Of a DNA stretch of 64,000 nt, positions 33,526 through 44,934 are shown piece after piece. Position 1 is the stretch's first letter. Each line of letters opens with the position of its first letter. Location: assembly GCA_026075535.2 (NCBI GenBank), contig AP026541.1, forward strand, positions 3,720,001 through 3,784,000, in the 5' to 3' direction. The stretch is from Tricholoma matsutake. Lineage: Eukaryota > Basidiomycota > Agaricomycetes > Agaricales > Tricholomataceae. A program made the translations under genes and the position numbers. Under the pieces are notes generated by a model, which was not told where the DNA came from, ran no database searches, and was given only the letters and a program-made list of their open reading frames with translations.

Positions 33526-34515
33526 TGCAGCATTGAAGGCCGCATTTGTGAGTCAGTTCTCATCACAGAGGGAGGCAGCTTCATACCAAGCATAGATATC
33601 CTCATCTGCTGGACGTCCTTCCAACATCTGGGCAATCTGGTCCTGAATCTCTCAGTTGAGGCCCCGTTGGAACTTCACCACCATTGGTAGCCCACCCCAT
33701 ACCCTGCCATGTCCACCAAATCTTTAAACTCATTGATATAATCATCCACAGATTGACATGCCTGATGGTAGGAGGATGACTCAAGTCATGTCACTGCTCA
33801 GTAGCACTCATTGAGGGGGCAAAAGTGGTGTATAAACTCTGTTCAAAAGTCACCCCAAGTGGAGAAGGGCAGAGAACTGAGTTCTTTAGTTTGGCATAGA
33901 ATACAGTCCACATAAAGATAGGCGCATTCAGATTTCATGTATGTGAAGGCCCAATAAATTTTTGCAGCTTCATCGATGAATCGATGCAACTGGAGACTGA
34001 TGTAAAACTCACAGGAGTTAAGGAACGCATGTCCCTGCGCACGTGCACCATTAAATTCAGTGGGGGGGGGACGGTTTGATCTGGGCACGCTCCTTAGTGG
34101 GTGCGTTAGGCAGTGCGTCGTTGTTGGGCATGCTTGGAGTTGCAATGGAGGGAATATTAGTTGTGGAGCTAGTCTGAAGTGTTCTGACAAAGTTTTTGAT
34201 CATAGATTTAAGCAAATCAATTTGCGCACGTATTCCAGTAATGGCGCCTTTGGCCAAAATGGTGAGGTCTTTACACTCCCCCACCTTTCCTGGTGGACTC
34301 CACTGAAAAAGTGTGTAAGAAAAGGGATTGAACCCAGTTCCCTGTGGTTTGCTTATATAATCATAGTACACAACATAACCATTAGACAACAGTACCTTGT
34401 GTAAGTAATCATCTACTTGCTTTAGGTACCGTGGTGCAGCTATGTATGACAAAGCATATAGCCACATCATCAAATGTGCCAGCTCATCACTCACCACCAC
34501 CACCACCACCACCAA
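33526..34515 (-). pseudogene. Gypsy 2 gag
   Basis: Minus strand: KPSPPTEFNGARAQGHAFL, then INSCEFYISLQLHRFIDEAA, IYWAFTYMKSECAYLYVDCI and LESSSYHQACQSVDDYINEF by frame adjustment. This is the standard capsid region of agaricomycete chromovirus gag. Upstream, ILAKGAITGIRAQIDLLKSM is the N-terminal helix. Stops and shifts occur near 33690 and 33840. An insertion with tRNA-like boxes (34318-34400) splits the 5' part. Confidence 0.75.
34318..34405 (-). repeat. Possible tRNA-derived SINE or tRNA relic
   Basis: Minus strand has an A-box-like TGTCTAATGGTTATG and, about 55 nt later, a B-box GGTTCAATCC, spaced as in a tRNA gene. The acceptor and anticodon stems do not pair well, so it is not a functional tRNA. 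It sits within the gypsy 2 gag start. Confidence 0.45.
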
Positions 34516-34629
34516 CTGTCAATGCCACCTCCCTCCCTCCTCTCTGCTCTACCACCACCACCACTGCATGGACACCCACTGCTACTGCTCCCATGCCCAA
34601 TCCGCCATCAACACCACCCACAAACGAGC

Positions 34630-35290
34630 CGACTGGATGGAACGTGGGCCCAAACAACGCAGCTCGCATCGTTTAGGCCCTTCGTAAGTTTTTTTTTCGT
34701 TTGCTTTTTGTTTTTATAAACTAACTAACCAGTTTCTTTAGTTTTCTAGGTTATAATCTACTGGTAACGACACCACCCTCAAACAAGCCAACCTGGGGCC
34801 AAACAACGCGATCTGCAGTGTTTGGGCCCTATGTAAGTTTTTTCAATTGCTTTTTGTTTTTATAAACTAAATAACTTGTTTCTTTTGTTTTCTAGGTTAT
34901 AATCTACTGGTTAATGATGCTGCCACCCGCAAATGAGCTGACCTGGGCCCAAACGATGCAAATCGCGTTGTTTGGGCCCTACATAAGTTTTTTTCAATTG
35001 CTTTTTGTTTTTATAAACTAAATAACTTGTTTCTTTTGTTTTCTAGGTTATAATCTACTAGTAATGATGCTGCCACCTGCAAACGAGCTGACCTGGGCCC
35101 AAACGACACAGATTGTGTCGTTTGGGCCCTATGTAAGTTTTTTTTCATTTGCTTTTTGTTTTTATAATACTGACCCCCAAAATGGACCACACACCCACCC
35201 CACGCCTGTGAGCCTCTGCTCATAGGGTGGATCGTGAGTGTGTGCAGTCAATGACCACAACACCAACAATGACAATGCCTACCAACACCC
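34630..35290 (+). repeat. Tandem GTTTGGGCCC palindrome modules (about 120 bp each)
   Basis: Four units at about 34645, 34795, 34945 and 35095. Each has GGGCCCAAACGA, a short loop and TCGTTTGGGCCC (imperfect in the first two). Then follow TATGTAAGTTTTTT, a TTGCTTTTTGTTTTTATAAACTAA tract and TTTTCTAGGTTATAATCTACT. The last unit is followed by a hairpin TGTGAGCCTCTGCTCATAGG at 35203-35224. I see no TIR. Confidence 0.85.
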
Positions 35291-35296
35291 CTCCAC

Positions 35297-35719
35297 TATA
35301 AGGGCAACCTCAGCCTCTAGCAAAGGGAAATCCGAAGTTAAAATTATGCTACATAATACAGGGATTGGGGGCACACCTAGCAAAGGGAAATCCAAAGAGA
35401 AAACTCTAAAGATCCCTTTGCCAGTGCCCAGTATATGTGAAAACTGCAAAAATCAAATAATAACTAAAAATAGAAAAGGTGGAGATAGGCTGATCAAGGC
35501 CGCCGCATGACATAATACCAAGGGGTAGATGTTGGAAGGGTACTCCATCTCTAAATATAAAACTGTCAACATGCACAAATGTGATAGAAAGGGAAATTAG
35601 TAATAAAATAAGGGAAAAATCATAGAAAATGAAGAATAGAAGGAAACGAGGCGAGAAAAAATATAGGACAAACATAAAAAATAGGAGAAACACGTGGGAC
35701 ACCCTCTAGTCCCCTTACA
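35297..35719 (-). repeat. Second 423-bp LTR of gypsy family 2
   Basis: It has the same length and ends as 27184-27606, with only a handful of differences. It could be the 5' LTR of the rearranged element 2 (gag lies about 0.8 kb to its left on the same strand) or a solo LTR. The flanks GCCTACCAACACCCC on both sides look like one low-complexity tract cut by it, which favours a solo insertion. Confidence 0.8.
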
Positions 35720-36610
35720 CCCATGCCTACCAACACCCCCATGGCACCCCTCCCCATGCCTACAAGCAACTGCTCGTAGGGTGGGTGATGGGTGCGGCTT
35801 GCTACCACGATGGATGCATGTGAGGAGGGGTGGGCAACGATGCCCACCTGAGACCGCATCGCCCAACCCCCCCTCCCCCGCATCTTGCATGGGGAGGGGT
35901 CTTTATTATTTTTAATTTATCTCTGTCCCCCCCTCTGTTAGGGCAACACCCACTATCTGCTAGCTAAGACTGTGTGGGTTCTCTCTACAAGAAGGGGGCG
36001 GGATCCGCGCACATAATGGGGGGATTCATGGTTTTGATGTGAGGGGTTATTTATAGATGAGTTTGTTGAGATAGGCTTTTCACTGGAGTCCAACTGAGTG
36101 GAGTCCAACTGAGTGGAGTCCAACTGGAGTCCAACTGAGTGGAGTCCATTTCAACCAAATGATAAGTCAATTAGATACTGAGCTCAAAGGACTTCGGACT
36201 TGGTGAATTTCATAAAGTACCCACAAAATAAATTTGTAGAGTGCAGGAATTGAACTAAAGACCTCACAATAAGCAATCACATGGCAAACCAAACAAGTGT
36301 GCTCAACCACTTGAGCCACAGGAGACTTATTAGAAATTAATATAAGGTTTATTTATGACTCAACTTTTCATATTCTTTGAGGAGGCATTTTTCAAGCAAT
36401 TAAGATCAAAAAAATTTAATTAACCACATCCCTCATGTAGGACATGAGGGAGTGGGTATAATATAATAATAAACAAAAAAACCCCTCTCGCATCTTGCAA
36501 GAGGGGGGGGATTACTACTATGTACATAAAAAACTAAATCCCTCACGTTTGGCACGAGGGGGGATTCATAAGTACTACAATATATATATTCCTCACATTC
36601 GGTGCAAGGG
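35720..36610. repeat. Hairpin-rich non-coding stretch
   Basis: It holds CCTACAAGCAACTGCTCGTAGG (35759-35780), a 15-bp tandem GGAGTCCAACTGAGT (36085-36150) and a series of short G/C hairpins. The hairpins are at 35870, 36428 (CCCTCATGTAGGACATGAGGG), 36482 (CCCCTCTCGCATCTTGCAAG), 36540 (CCCTCACGTTTGGCACGAGGG) and 36591. No gene. Confidence 0.6.
36243..36332 (-). repeat. tRNA-derived SINE-like sequence (class II tRNA type)
   Basis: Minus strand: A-box TGGCTCAAGTGGTTGAGCA and B-box TAGTTCAATTCC about 55 nt apart, the layout of a Leu/Ser-type tRNA with long variable arm. Weak stems make a working tRNA unlikely. Confidence 0.5.
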
Positions 36611-36628
36611 TGTTAGGAAACAGCCCCA

Positions 36629-39354
36629 TTACCTAATGTATAAAATGCCCTGGAGTTTCTCCAAGGGGAGGGCAACTGACCAGTGCTCTAAATCCCAGTC
36701 AAAACCAATATAACATTGGCATGTGGAGAGCGAGCTGGCAGGTTTTATGGGGAGCCCATGGAACCCCAAGTTGAGAGGTGAGAGAAATAAAGTCCTGCTC
36801 GGTCCATACTTCATGAGGTAAGCAGATAATGAAGAAATCATCAACCCATTTGAGAATAGTGGGGAAGCCTGAGGCCTTGAAATGGCCACAAGCATGTCAG
36901 CTACAGCACCAAAAATACTGGCACTCAAGGTCATTCCAAAGCACACTCCATGGTCAATGTAGATCAAACCATCCCAAGAAATACAAAATAAATGTTGCTG
37001 GTCAGGGCAGATTGGTGTTAAACAATAAGCTGCCAAGATGTCAAAAGTAGCAGCTTGGCATCCATCAGGTAGCTCAAGAAGTAGGTCAGCAGTTTGAGAA
37101 AAAGTGCCCCAAGTGGTGGGGAAATTGTCAGAATTTATTGAACTATTGACAGAGGAAATATTTGGCTAAGGTGACATAAGAAAAAGGGTAAAATGTAGAG
37201 TGGGATAGGCATACATCATGATGAGGGTACAATAGATCTTGGACTAAATGAAATTTATCACTGTGAGGCTTGGGAACCAGGCCTAAAGGGGGGTGCAGAA
37301 AGGACCAATAACAGTCTCAAGTTCAGAAGGAAGGAATCCATGGGAATAGCAACCTGCAGACTGTTCTGTGGCAATGTAGGAGGAGGGATCCAGGTTATAG
37401 GAAGCATGGTTGGGGAAGATTAAGGTGGAGTTGGGTCAGCTCTGCTGTCAAACCCAGAGCAAAGTCCATCAACAATGTGAGACCAGTCATCGAGAAGGTT
37501 TAAATCATGGAGCATGTTTTGGATGCTGTCAGCATCAAGTGGGGTGATGACGGTTTGTGGATCATCCACTGCAGATACAGGTGTGGGTGCCATGGCCTGA
37601 AGCTCTGCAGACACTGCAGCCATAGAAGTTGGTGCAGGAGTTGCTGAACTGGCAGGAGGTGGAGTGGGCCCAATTGAAGCAGAAGGTCTTTCCAGAGGGG
37701 TGGAGGAGGGCATGCTTGCTCTTGGCATTGGTCACAAGAGCAAGGACAGGTCAGCCAGTGATGGTGGTGGTGGCAACACAGTCAGCGGGGAGGTGGCCAG
37801 ACTGCCCACAGCAAAAGCAGGACCCCCCAGAGAAGCCTGTGGCACGAGGTTTCTTCTGAGGGGAAGAGGAGGATGAAGGACTGAAAGGAGAGGGGCATTT
37901 GTTTGGAAAAGGAGGAGGTGCAGAGGAAAGGGGGGCTGTAGTGATGAGGTGAGTGGTGATGATGGTCAAGGCCAAGACGTCGAGCCCTGAGAGGTTGTGA
38001 GATGGGTTAGCTGTGACAGCTTTGCATTGCTGGATATCATATTCCATAGCTACAGTGAGGTTGTGGGAGACAGCAAGGCCCTCCACAATGCGATGGTGGG
38101 CAGCTAGGGACTGACCCCATTTGGTACAATGATACTTGGTAGTACGAACAGCAACAATGGCAGCAGCAATCCAATCGGCAAGAGATGGACTTCTCAGATG
38201 AGTGGTCCAAGCCTTTGGCAGTTAAACCCCCTTGGGTGTTGACAATGAATTCCTCATCCCCATGCAGCACTTTGAGGCAAGCCTGCTGTGTGAGCAATGA
38301 ATAAGGAACATAGTGGAAGAGCTGGAAGGCATTGTCCACCTGGGCAGGAACAGCTAAGAAATGGAGAATGAGCATGAAAGTTCAAGAAAGGAGCCAATGG
38401 CAATGAAGGAGGAAAAGGTGGGCATGACACTGGTGACATGGTGTCCTGAAGTGAAAAAGGGGGGGAGCAACAGGCAGCTTGGCCTGGTAAACAGGCTGAG
38501 CAGCACCATGGCCAGGTCAACAGAAGTGGGAAAAGGATAGGTGTGGGGCAAAAATGGTGGAGCCAAGGGAGGCCAGAAAAACAAGGAAAGAATAAAGGAT
38601 GGTGAAAGGTGGGCAGTATGGGGGAACTCAACAGTGGGGGAATGTGGGATGCAATGAGGAGAAGGTGGATGATGGTAGAACAGTGAAGAATGGTTGGATG
38701 GTGGAGAACAGTAGGAGAAAAGATAGGGACAGTCAGGGATGGTGTGAATAACAAACAGTTGGAGGTGACATGGAGACAAGGTGGGTAGTGTGAAAAGGAC
38801 AGTGACAGAAGCAAAAGAGGCAAGGTGCAGAGGAGAGAGGTGGAGAGAGGTGGAGAGGCTTGGGGGAGGGAGAAAATGAAAGAAAACTCATGGAGGTGGA
38901 GGGCATTGCTCTTGAATCCCAGGGTGATGGGGGGCAGGCTGACAGGTTTGACCCCATCATCCTTCGCCAGGACTGCAGAGAGCCGAGCCCAATCAATGTC
39001 AGCTTGGGAAGCCACCAGAGGGTTAAGAGACAATGAGGAAAGAGTCCCTTCAGGGGCAGGGTGGGGATGGGCAGGGGAGGCAGTGGCAGTAGCAGTGGCA
39101 GTGGGGGCACTCTCAGGGATGGAAGCCACATCAGGAGCAGAAGGGGCAGCAGGATTGGGAGCAGAGGAAGTGCCAGAGGATGCCAAGGGGTGGCCAGGGT
39201 CAGTGGAGGGAGCAGTGGCTGTAGCTGCAGCCTGAGTGGAAGACAGAGGGTCCAGTGGATGGTCTGGTGTTAAGTTTAGACATGACATGGCCGAGAATAA
39301 AGCAAAAGTAAGGTAGCAAAAAAGGAAGTGAAGAAAGTGAGCAAGTGAGGACAT
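36629..39354 (-). mobile_element. DIRS-like retroelement relic (gag, zinc knuckle, RT)
   Basis: Minus strand: an Ala/Pro/Ser/Thr-rich gag start (39354-38880) leads to NPLVASQADIDWARLSAVLA, a gag core with AFQLFHYVPYSLLTQQACLK (38330-38260), and a knuckle CFCCGQSGHLPADC (37830-37790). A second cluster follows (FCFNWAHSTSCQFSNSC by frame shift). RT at 37036-36629 has AAYCLTPICPDQQHLFCISW, YIDHGVCFGM and WVDDFFI (by frame shift). The order and the FDxxAAYR/DDFF style fit DIRS-type RTs of Agaricomycetes. The tyrosine recombinase is not seen, so it is truncated at 36640. Stops break the middle (37740-37050). Confidence 0.7.
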
Positions 39355-39409
39355 GTTGTGGAGGTAGGAAGGAAAAAGTCAATAGTGGGAAAAAAAAAGT
39401 GCTGTCATC

Positions 39410-40225
39410 CATTGCGAGGGCGCTCGGCTGGATGCTGATCCAATTTCATGGGCTCAATTGGATCATCACTAAGACATTGAGCCTAGCAATACTAAGTCAC
39501 AAGCATGATGCCTCACTATTATTAGGCTCTTACTGTGGGAAGGTCAGGTGCAAAAGGTAGGCTTTTGAACACTTTCAGTCACATCAGTCATGGTTCCTGG
39601 CATGCCAAATTCAATCTCAGCATGCCAAACAAAGTTGCATTTTTCTCACACATGACATATCAACTATGCACTTCAATCTCTGCTTTCTAAGAGATTGTCA
39701 GGCAGAACTATAAATGTATTTTTCACAATTTAATGATAGCTTTGGTCATGTGCCCTAGTTTCAATATGATGCTCAAGTACTATATATTGAGTGACAATAA
39801 GTTATCATTGATCAAAGTCTATGGTCAAAGTCATGATTATTAATCAAAGTAATCAAAGTCATGGTCATTGATCAAGTCAAAGTCAAGGCACAGCCACTGA
39901 ACCTGGACTTTGCCGACAGAATGATCATGCATGTTCACGACAGGCCAAGGAGACATCATCTGTCTCTTGGGTCTGTGCCATCAGGTGATGTCGCAATGTT
40001 TCTTTCTGGGGATGGCAGATGCCATCTGATAGTGAAACTGAATTCAGTCCATATCAATACTACATCTATCTTCCACTACTCTGCCACATCTGGTTACAAT
40101 GAGGGATAAACTGCAGAAGAAAAACAAGGGTAAGAAAAGAATGGCCCAAAATAACTCCAGTTTGTCAGCCTATTACTGCTATATAATATTAAAATCTGCT
40201 AACCTGTTGATCTGGTTCTGTGCAG
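39410..40225. other. Stretch without assigned gene
   Basis: It carries the imperfect repeat ATCAAAGT(C/A)ATGGTCA (39790-39890). A plus-strand frame near 39918-40109 (MIMHVHDRPRRHHLSLGSVP) could be an upstream exon of the next gene, but its frame does not join convincingly. Confidence 0.3.
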
Positions 40226-41459
40226 TCCGAGCTCTGCTGGAGCAGCCTACTGTCATTGAACTACTCAGGAAGTCAGATCCACAGGACAGTGGTATCACAG
40301 AACTGGTACAGAGAGCTGGCACAATTAGCCCAAGCATTAAAACTGTGGGTTCAAGCTGTATTCACTGCTTGGGCCATACATTTATTTTACTCTAATATTA
40401 TTTCCTGATTCAGCAGCTGTTAAACACTGGGTTAGGTCTGGCAAAGGATGACCAAGACAGGCCACTCTATATGGCTCTGAAAGTACTTTCTGATAAATAT
40501 AAGCAATGGGCTCTTCAGCAGCAGGCCAACTCAGCCATGGCCTCTCATCGCCAAAAGCATGCACTAGTAAGTCATGCAGCTCATACCTATGTTAAATCTC
40601 TGAGTCATCATGCTGTAAATTGGTATTTTCTTATAGGTTTCTTCACTTGGTTTAAGAGAGAAGCCAGTGTCAATGGCTGGTCTTTTGAAATCTGCATCTG
40701 ATGGCAATAGTAATATCCGAATTGTCTGGCAGAACCGGCTCACAAGTCCAGTCAAGCTTGGATCTGTACTAGCTGATACAAGATGTCATCCTGGAGATGT
40801 TGTTGTAAATTCTGAGACTGGATTCTATGTTGTTGCACCCACCAATACTGTAATATCTGTTTCACAATCTCAGGCTGAAGGTAGGCTGATTGAACTTTTT
40901 TTTAAAACAATGATCTGCACCATGTAGCATAACTAACTGTTTCCTGGCTCAGGATCTAACAAGATTAAAATTGAGCTGGTTGTTGTGCGAGGTGTTGCAC
41001 AGAATGCTGAAAACTTGGATGCTCTCTATGAATGGGCATCAAGAGTTGTGGCTCATGCATGCCATGATTGCAGAAATGTTGAGGTAAGTCTGTTTTGACT
41101 TGTGTTAGCTGCCAGTGTATTCTGATTCTCAGCAGCCCCATCATGATGGTGAAATGGTGCAGATTGGATGGAATGCTGGGCCATGGCATGCCAGGGTATG
41201 GGGCCTAGCAAAAAGTTTCAGGAGAAAGATTGACCATAGTACAATGGTTGAGCAGGATGAAAATGCAGTTGGCTTACTGACTCTTTGCTGGTCTCTTGCA
41301 AAGGCATCAATTCCAACTGATATCACAGAGGTGCTTGAAAATCAGTTATCACCCCAAAGCCAGGAGGGAACACCACATATGGCTGCAGCAGGCTGCAACA
41401 AGAATATTCTCCACACCATGACACTTTTGCATTCTGAGATGGCAAACAGTTCAAGTTAA
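40226..41459 (+). CDS. Conserved unknown agaricomycete protein, 5' end uncertain
   Basis: Coding exons join(40414..40566,40637..40880,40953..41083,41133..41459) are mutually in frame with good GT-AG sites, about 285 aa ending at TAA 41457-41459. An earlier exon near 40226-40390 is likely, but two frames compete. Seen: LSDKYKQWALQQQANSAMA, then a beta-rich part with SVLADTRCHPGDVVVNSETG, VVVRGVAQNAENLDALYEWA, and IGWNAGPWHARVWGLAKSFR followed by GLLTLCWSLAKASIPTDI. I recall this WNAGP(R)HARVxGLAKS block from repeat-rich agaricomycete genomes but cannot assign a function. The last 35 residues do not look like the family core, so the 3' end may be truncated at the junction with the KDZ fragment. 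Confidence 0.55.
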
Positions 41460-41494
41460 TGGCCAGTTGACAATATATAGTATACAAACACTTA

Positions 41495-42032
41495 CCATTA
41501 CAATGGAGCTGTACGGCATACATTGCGCATGCCCCATCGCTCAATGTGTACAGGACAGTCTTCTTGACACCATCCTTGTTTCGCAACAGTGCTTCCAGGA
41601 CTTGTGCATGTCTTGACAGGAGGAAATAGCATCCGGGAAGCTTGGGCCAATATTCAGCAGAGAATGCTTGCAAGGGACTTGGTTCTCACCTAACAGATGG
41701 TCCAAGCTGTATTCCCTGAATTTTTTAGCATCCCGTTTTGATGCTTTGCTGTCCTCCGAGTCAAAACACCAAATGACATCGCCAAAAGCCCTCCAGCATC
41801 CATTGACAAAGTTTTCCGACATATCTGTTGCTAGACCTACAAATGAGCGCACATGTTCTGGCATCTCCAGCAGTATATTATCCTTGTTGTGTGAAGCAGG
41901 CTGTGCGGTGAGGATGGCGTCTTTGAGTGATGCTGTCAGTCAGATGAATTCCATTGCTTTTTCCATCCCAATGGCATCTCCAAGCTCAGGAAAACCCTTC
42001 AACAGCTCGTGCAACTGGTTAAACGTTGCCAT
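41495..42032 (-). pseudogene. KDZ-transposon CxC5-type cysteine-cluster protein fragment
   Basis: Minus strand from ATG 42032: MATFNQLHELLKGFPELGDA, an in-frame TGA at 41942-41940, then LATDMSENFVNGCWRAFGDV. An intron-like break near 41690 precedes DGVKKTVLYTLSDGACAMYA and VQLHCNG, ending at a GTAAGT donor near 41494. VLYTL(S)xG...HxxC with the preceding helical region matches the CxC5 cluster that accompanies Kyakuja-Dileera-Zisupton transposases. No transposase follows; the sequence changes to the plus-strand gene just left. One stop and one frameshift make it non-functional. Confidence 0.6.
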
Positions 42033-42600
42033 CTACGTGTCTAGGCTTGAAGTGGACTTGCGACGGCTGAGAGACGACGAGCAGTATAGAGTCGCGACTG
42101 GTATTGTACTATAGTACTATCTATAGCACATGACAGACCGGCCCGACTGCTTATCTGGCTTACTAACGCTAGCTACCGGCGTATAATAAATGGATGCCCT
42201 ACGTGCAATAAGGCCCTGATCCCTCCCACCTTCCCTGCGTCGTACGTCTTGCTATGTGATGCGGAGGACATCGTTATAATAAAAGAGTGCGCCGTGTGCA
42301 AGAGTAACTGAGAGGTCCACTGCACACACCCAAGTTGTAGTAACGAAGGTACAAACTGTGACCTCTCCAAAGTCTCCTGGATCTCCTGAATCTCCTGTCT
42401 CCAGAGACTTTCGGGATACTTTCGGATGTACGTTTGTTCTCGGTATCTCTTGGTCACGTTAGTTCTTGCACGCAATATAATTGAGTCGCGGATCTCGATG
42501 TCACAAGTGTCCCTTTTCTTACAGTCGCTAGAAAATAAATACAGCGAGAAAGAAGGCTCTTCGTTATAATAGATACAGTATTCACAACGGCGTTCAAGGA
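42033..42600. other. Intergenic stretch downstream of the P450 gene
   Basis: About 570 bp, no gene supported. It contains a CTCCTGGATCTCCTGAATCTC direct repeat near 42370 and a GTACTATAGTACTATCTATAG palindrome near 42105. Confidence 0.4.
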
Positions 42601-44895
42601 TCATGCGTGGATGTATGGCTTGATCAGCAGTGGCATCTGGTTGCTATTGTCTGGGTCTGTGAGCAAGACAGGCCTCTGCACAATCGTCGATTTCTTCACA
42701 AGGTCCTTGGAAGGCACTGCAAGTTCAAATTCAAAAGCTCGCACTAGGGTGAAGATGAGTGCTTTCATCCTGCGGAAAGGTATGAAGAAGGTTAGTCGGC
42801 TGCTATCAATCACTCTGACTTACTCGACAAGTGCGAACCGGTACCCGATGCAGGCACGCGGACCACCCAAGAAAGTGAGCATGTTGCTCCATACGCCGGG
42901 AATAGAGCTCGCAGCTTCCGGGATCGATTCCCACCTCTCCGGTCTAGACAGCAGCCGTTGAATAGAGTGCATCGCGTAATACAGCAAGTCACAGACGTAC
43001 CTGAACTCTTTGGCGTCTTCACCCCAAATAGATTTGTCCCTGTTCATCGCAAGGATCGGGACCATCATGGTTTGTCCCTTTTTCACCCTGTTGAGCATGA
43101 GTAAGAGCGAGGTTTGAGCCATCAGACACCTACTGAATGAACTCATGTACTCGGCCTGTGCGGTCTGTGACGGGGGTGTTCAGGGGGAGCATATCATCCT
43201 TCACGGCAACCCGGATTGTGCTTGGGACAGGGGCATGCACACGCAGAGTCTCACGTACGACCATATCGAGATATGGGAGGGCGTTTAGTTTATCCATTGT
43301 CGGGTTATCTGTGTCGACAGTCAGGAGCTCGTCCCGAAGCTTGGCTTGCACCCTCAAATCCTGCGTTAATGCGAAGAGAGCCCATGTCGTTCCGGTGCTG
43401 AAGTAACATGTGAGAATCTATCTCAGTAAGTTTAGACTCAAGTTACCTTGTGGTCTCATGTCCTGCTACTAAGAAAGTGGGAACCTCTGTAATTGGGGTG
43501 AGATTAACATCTGGGATAGATTGTAATAGTGATAAAGCCACGTACGAGCCAACACGTCCTGATCAGACATGCGCTGACTTGCAGAAAGATCTGTTTCCAT
43601 GTTTGCCCGAACCAGAAGCGAAAGAAGATCCCGACCTCCGTGTTTCTCGCCAGTCCCTGCTGCCACAGCTTTGCTTTCTGCTACAAGCTCATTTGCGATC
43701 CGGGACATGGTTTTGTGCGACTGTTCTATTTCAGTGTCAATCTTCGTGCGCTGAATTTGTCGCATTGAACATATGCTGGGTTGATAATACGTTAGGACTC
43801 ACCAGGAAACGCAAAAGTGGGAACAATCCTCTGAGCACGGGGACAAGGGTTATTCGCTGACCGGCCTTGAACATTTGTGCGAAGGCGGTGTTGAGTTCGT
43901 TCTTCTCATTGGACAAAGCATTGAACTTGTAATTAAAGCCTGCAAAGAGCGCTTTGAAGATTGATTGTTGAACAACACCAAAAATATACGCACCCGCTAG
44001 TCCGATTATATCGAGTGTGGCTCTGCTAAGCCATGAGAGGATGTCGATGCGTCCAGTGCCCCCTTGTTTTGAACTTTCCGATGCCAAAAGATCGCGCAGC
44101 TGTGCCATAGTCATAAATGCATATCATTAAGTTGATATACGATGAACACATGCTTGGATAGATTTTTCGACAAAGATCTGTGTTAGTTCGCGGATCTGTG
44201 CGGGACCAAATGCTGGATTCTAAACTGATTAGCATAACAAAACATTTTATAGTATAATGTAATATTACCATGATTCTCCGCTATAGTAGATTACTCACGG
44301 GTTAATTGTCAATAATTGTCTGTGCTCGACTTCCGTACCTGCTGTCTGTGTTTATCCTCTTCGACGACCAGAACGCCTACCCCAAGAGTTAGATGGCAGT
44401 AGGCAGAAGGGGTAGATGTGACATGCGTACCAGGACCGACCGTACGGGTAAGGTGGTATCGTGTAGCTTCCGGTTTCTGATAAATGTAGCTGTTCACGAG
44501 GATATGGTTCAACGCTTTTGTATCCGTGGTGTACAAGCGAGTCATCTAGACTCAATTAATGGTGAGCAAGCGCATAAGCCCTTGCAATCGTACGTACGGC
44601 AAATATTTTATATTTCAGAGTGGTACCGTGCTCTTGAACCCACTGCTCCTGAAGAACTGAATTTTCCTGTGTTATTTTGTCAATTACGAAGACAAAAATC
44701 TAGACAACGTTTGCTTACAGCTGCGTGGATTTGTTTGAAGTTGCCATATAGGAGGCTCGGATTCTGTGGTCCGGGAAGGTCACGCAACGGGGATGTAAGT
44801 TCGGAATAGACAAATCGAGCAACTCGGTACACTCCATAGGCCACTATGGATGCAGCCAGAGAGCCAGCGAGTCGGATGAGAACGGTTGCGGGCAT
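42601..44895 (-). CDS. Cytochrome P450 monooxygenase, 14 exons
   Basis: Model: complement(join(42601..42769,42824..42943,43001..43087,43134..43397,43447..43486,43546..43750,43803..43939,43994..44099,44148..44219,44269..44280,44339..44376,44431..44545,44598..44666,44719..44895)), 536 aa, fully in frame. Seen: an N-terminal hydrophobic anchor (about 5-30), a [11 protein letters not shown] hinge, AGHETT in helix I (about 318), ETLR (ExxR, about 375), FRPERW (PERF) and [14 protein letters not shown] with the haem Cys near 472. All catalytic landmarks are present, so it should be an active ER-membrane haem oxygenase. The substrate is unknown. Exon 5 is a 12-nt microexon coding RRIM, needed to complete RRIMNPAFG. 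The donor at 44147 (GTTCAT) is weak. Length is normal for the family. It resembles basidiomycete clans with RRIMNPAFG-type helix C, but I do not assign a CYP number. Confidence 0.93.
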
Positions 44896-44934
44896 GTCGG
44901 TAGATGCTGGTCAAACGTTGAAGGCCGTGTATTT

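Noticed and set aside
34318..34405. Functional tRNA gene
   Set aside because: A- and B-box strings are present, but acceptor and anticodon stems do not pair. It is inside a retroelement.
38254..39354. 366-aa open frame as an intact independent gene
   Set aside because: Its N-terminal part is the Ala/Pro/Thr-rich gag start of the DIRS relic. The C-terminal 200 residues are a CT-rich reading-frame continuation unlike gag; the real frame shifts.
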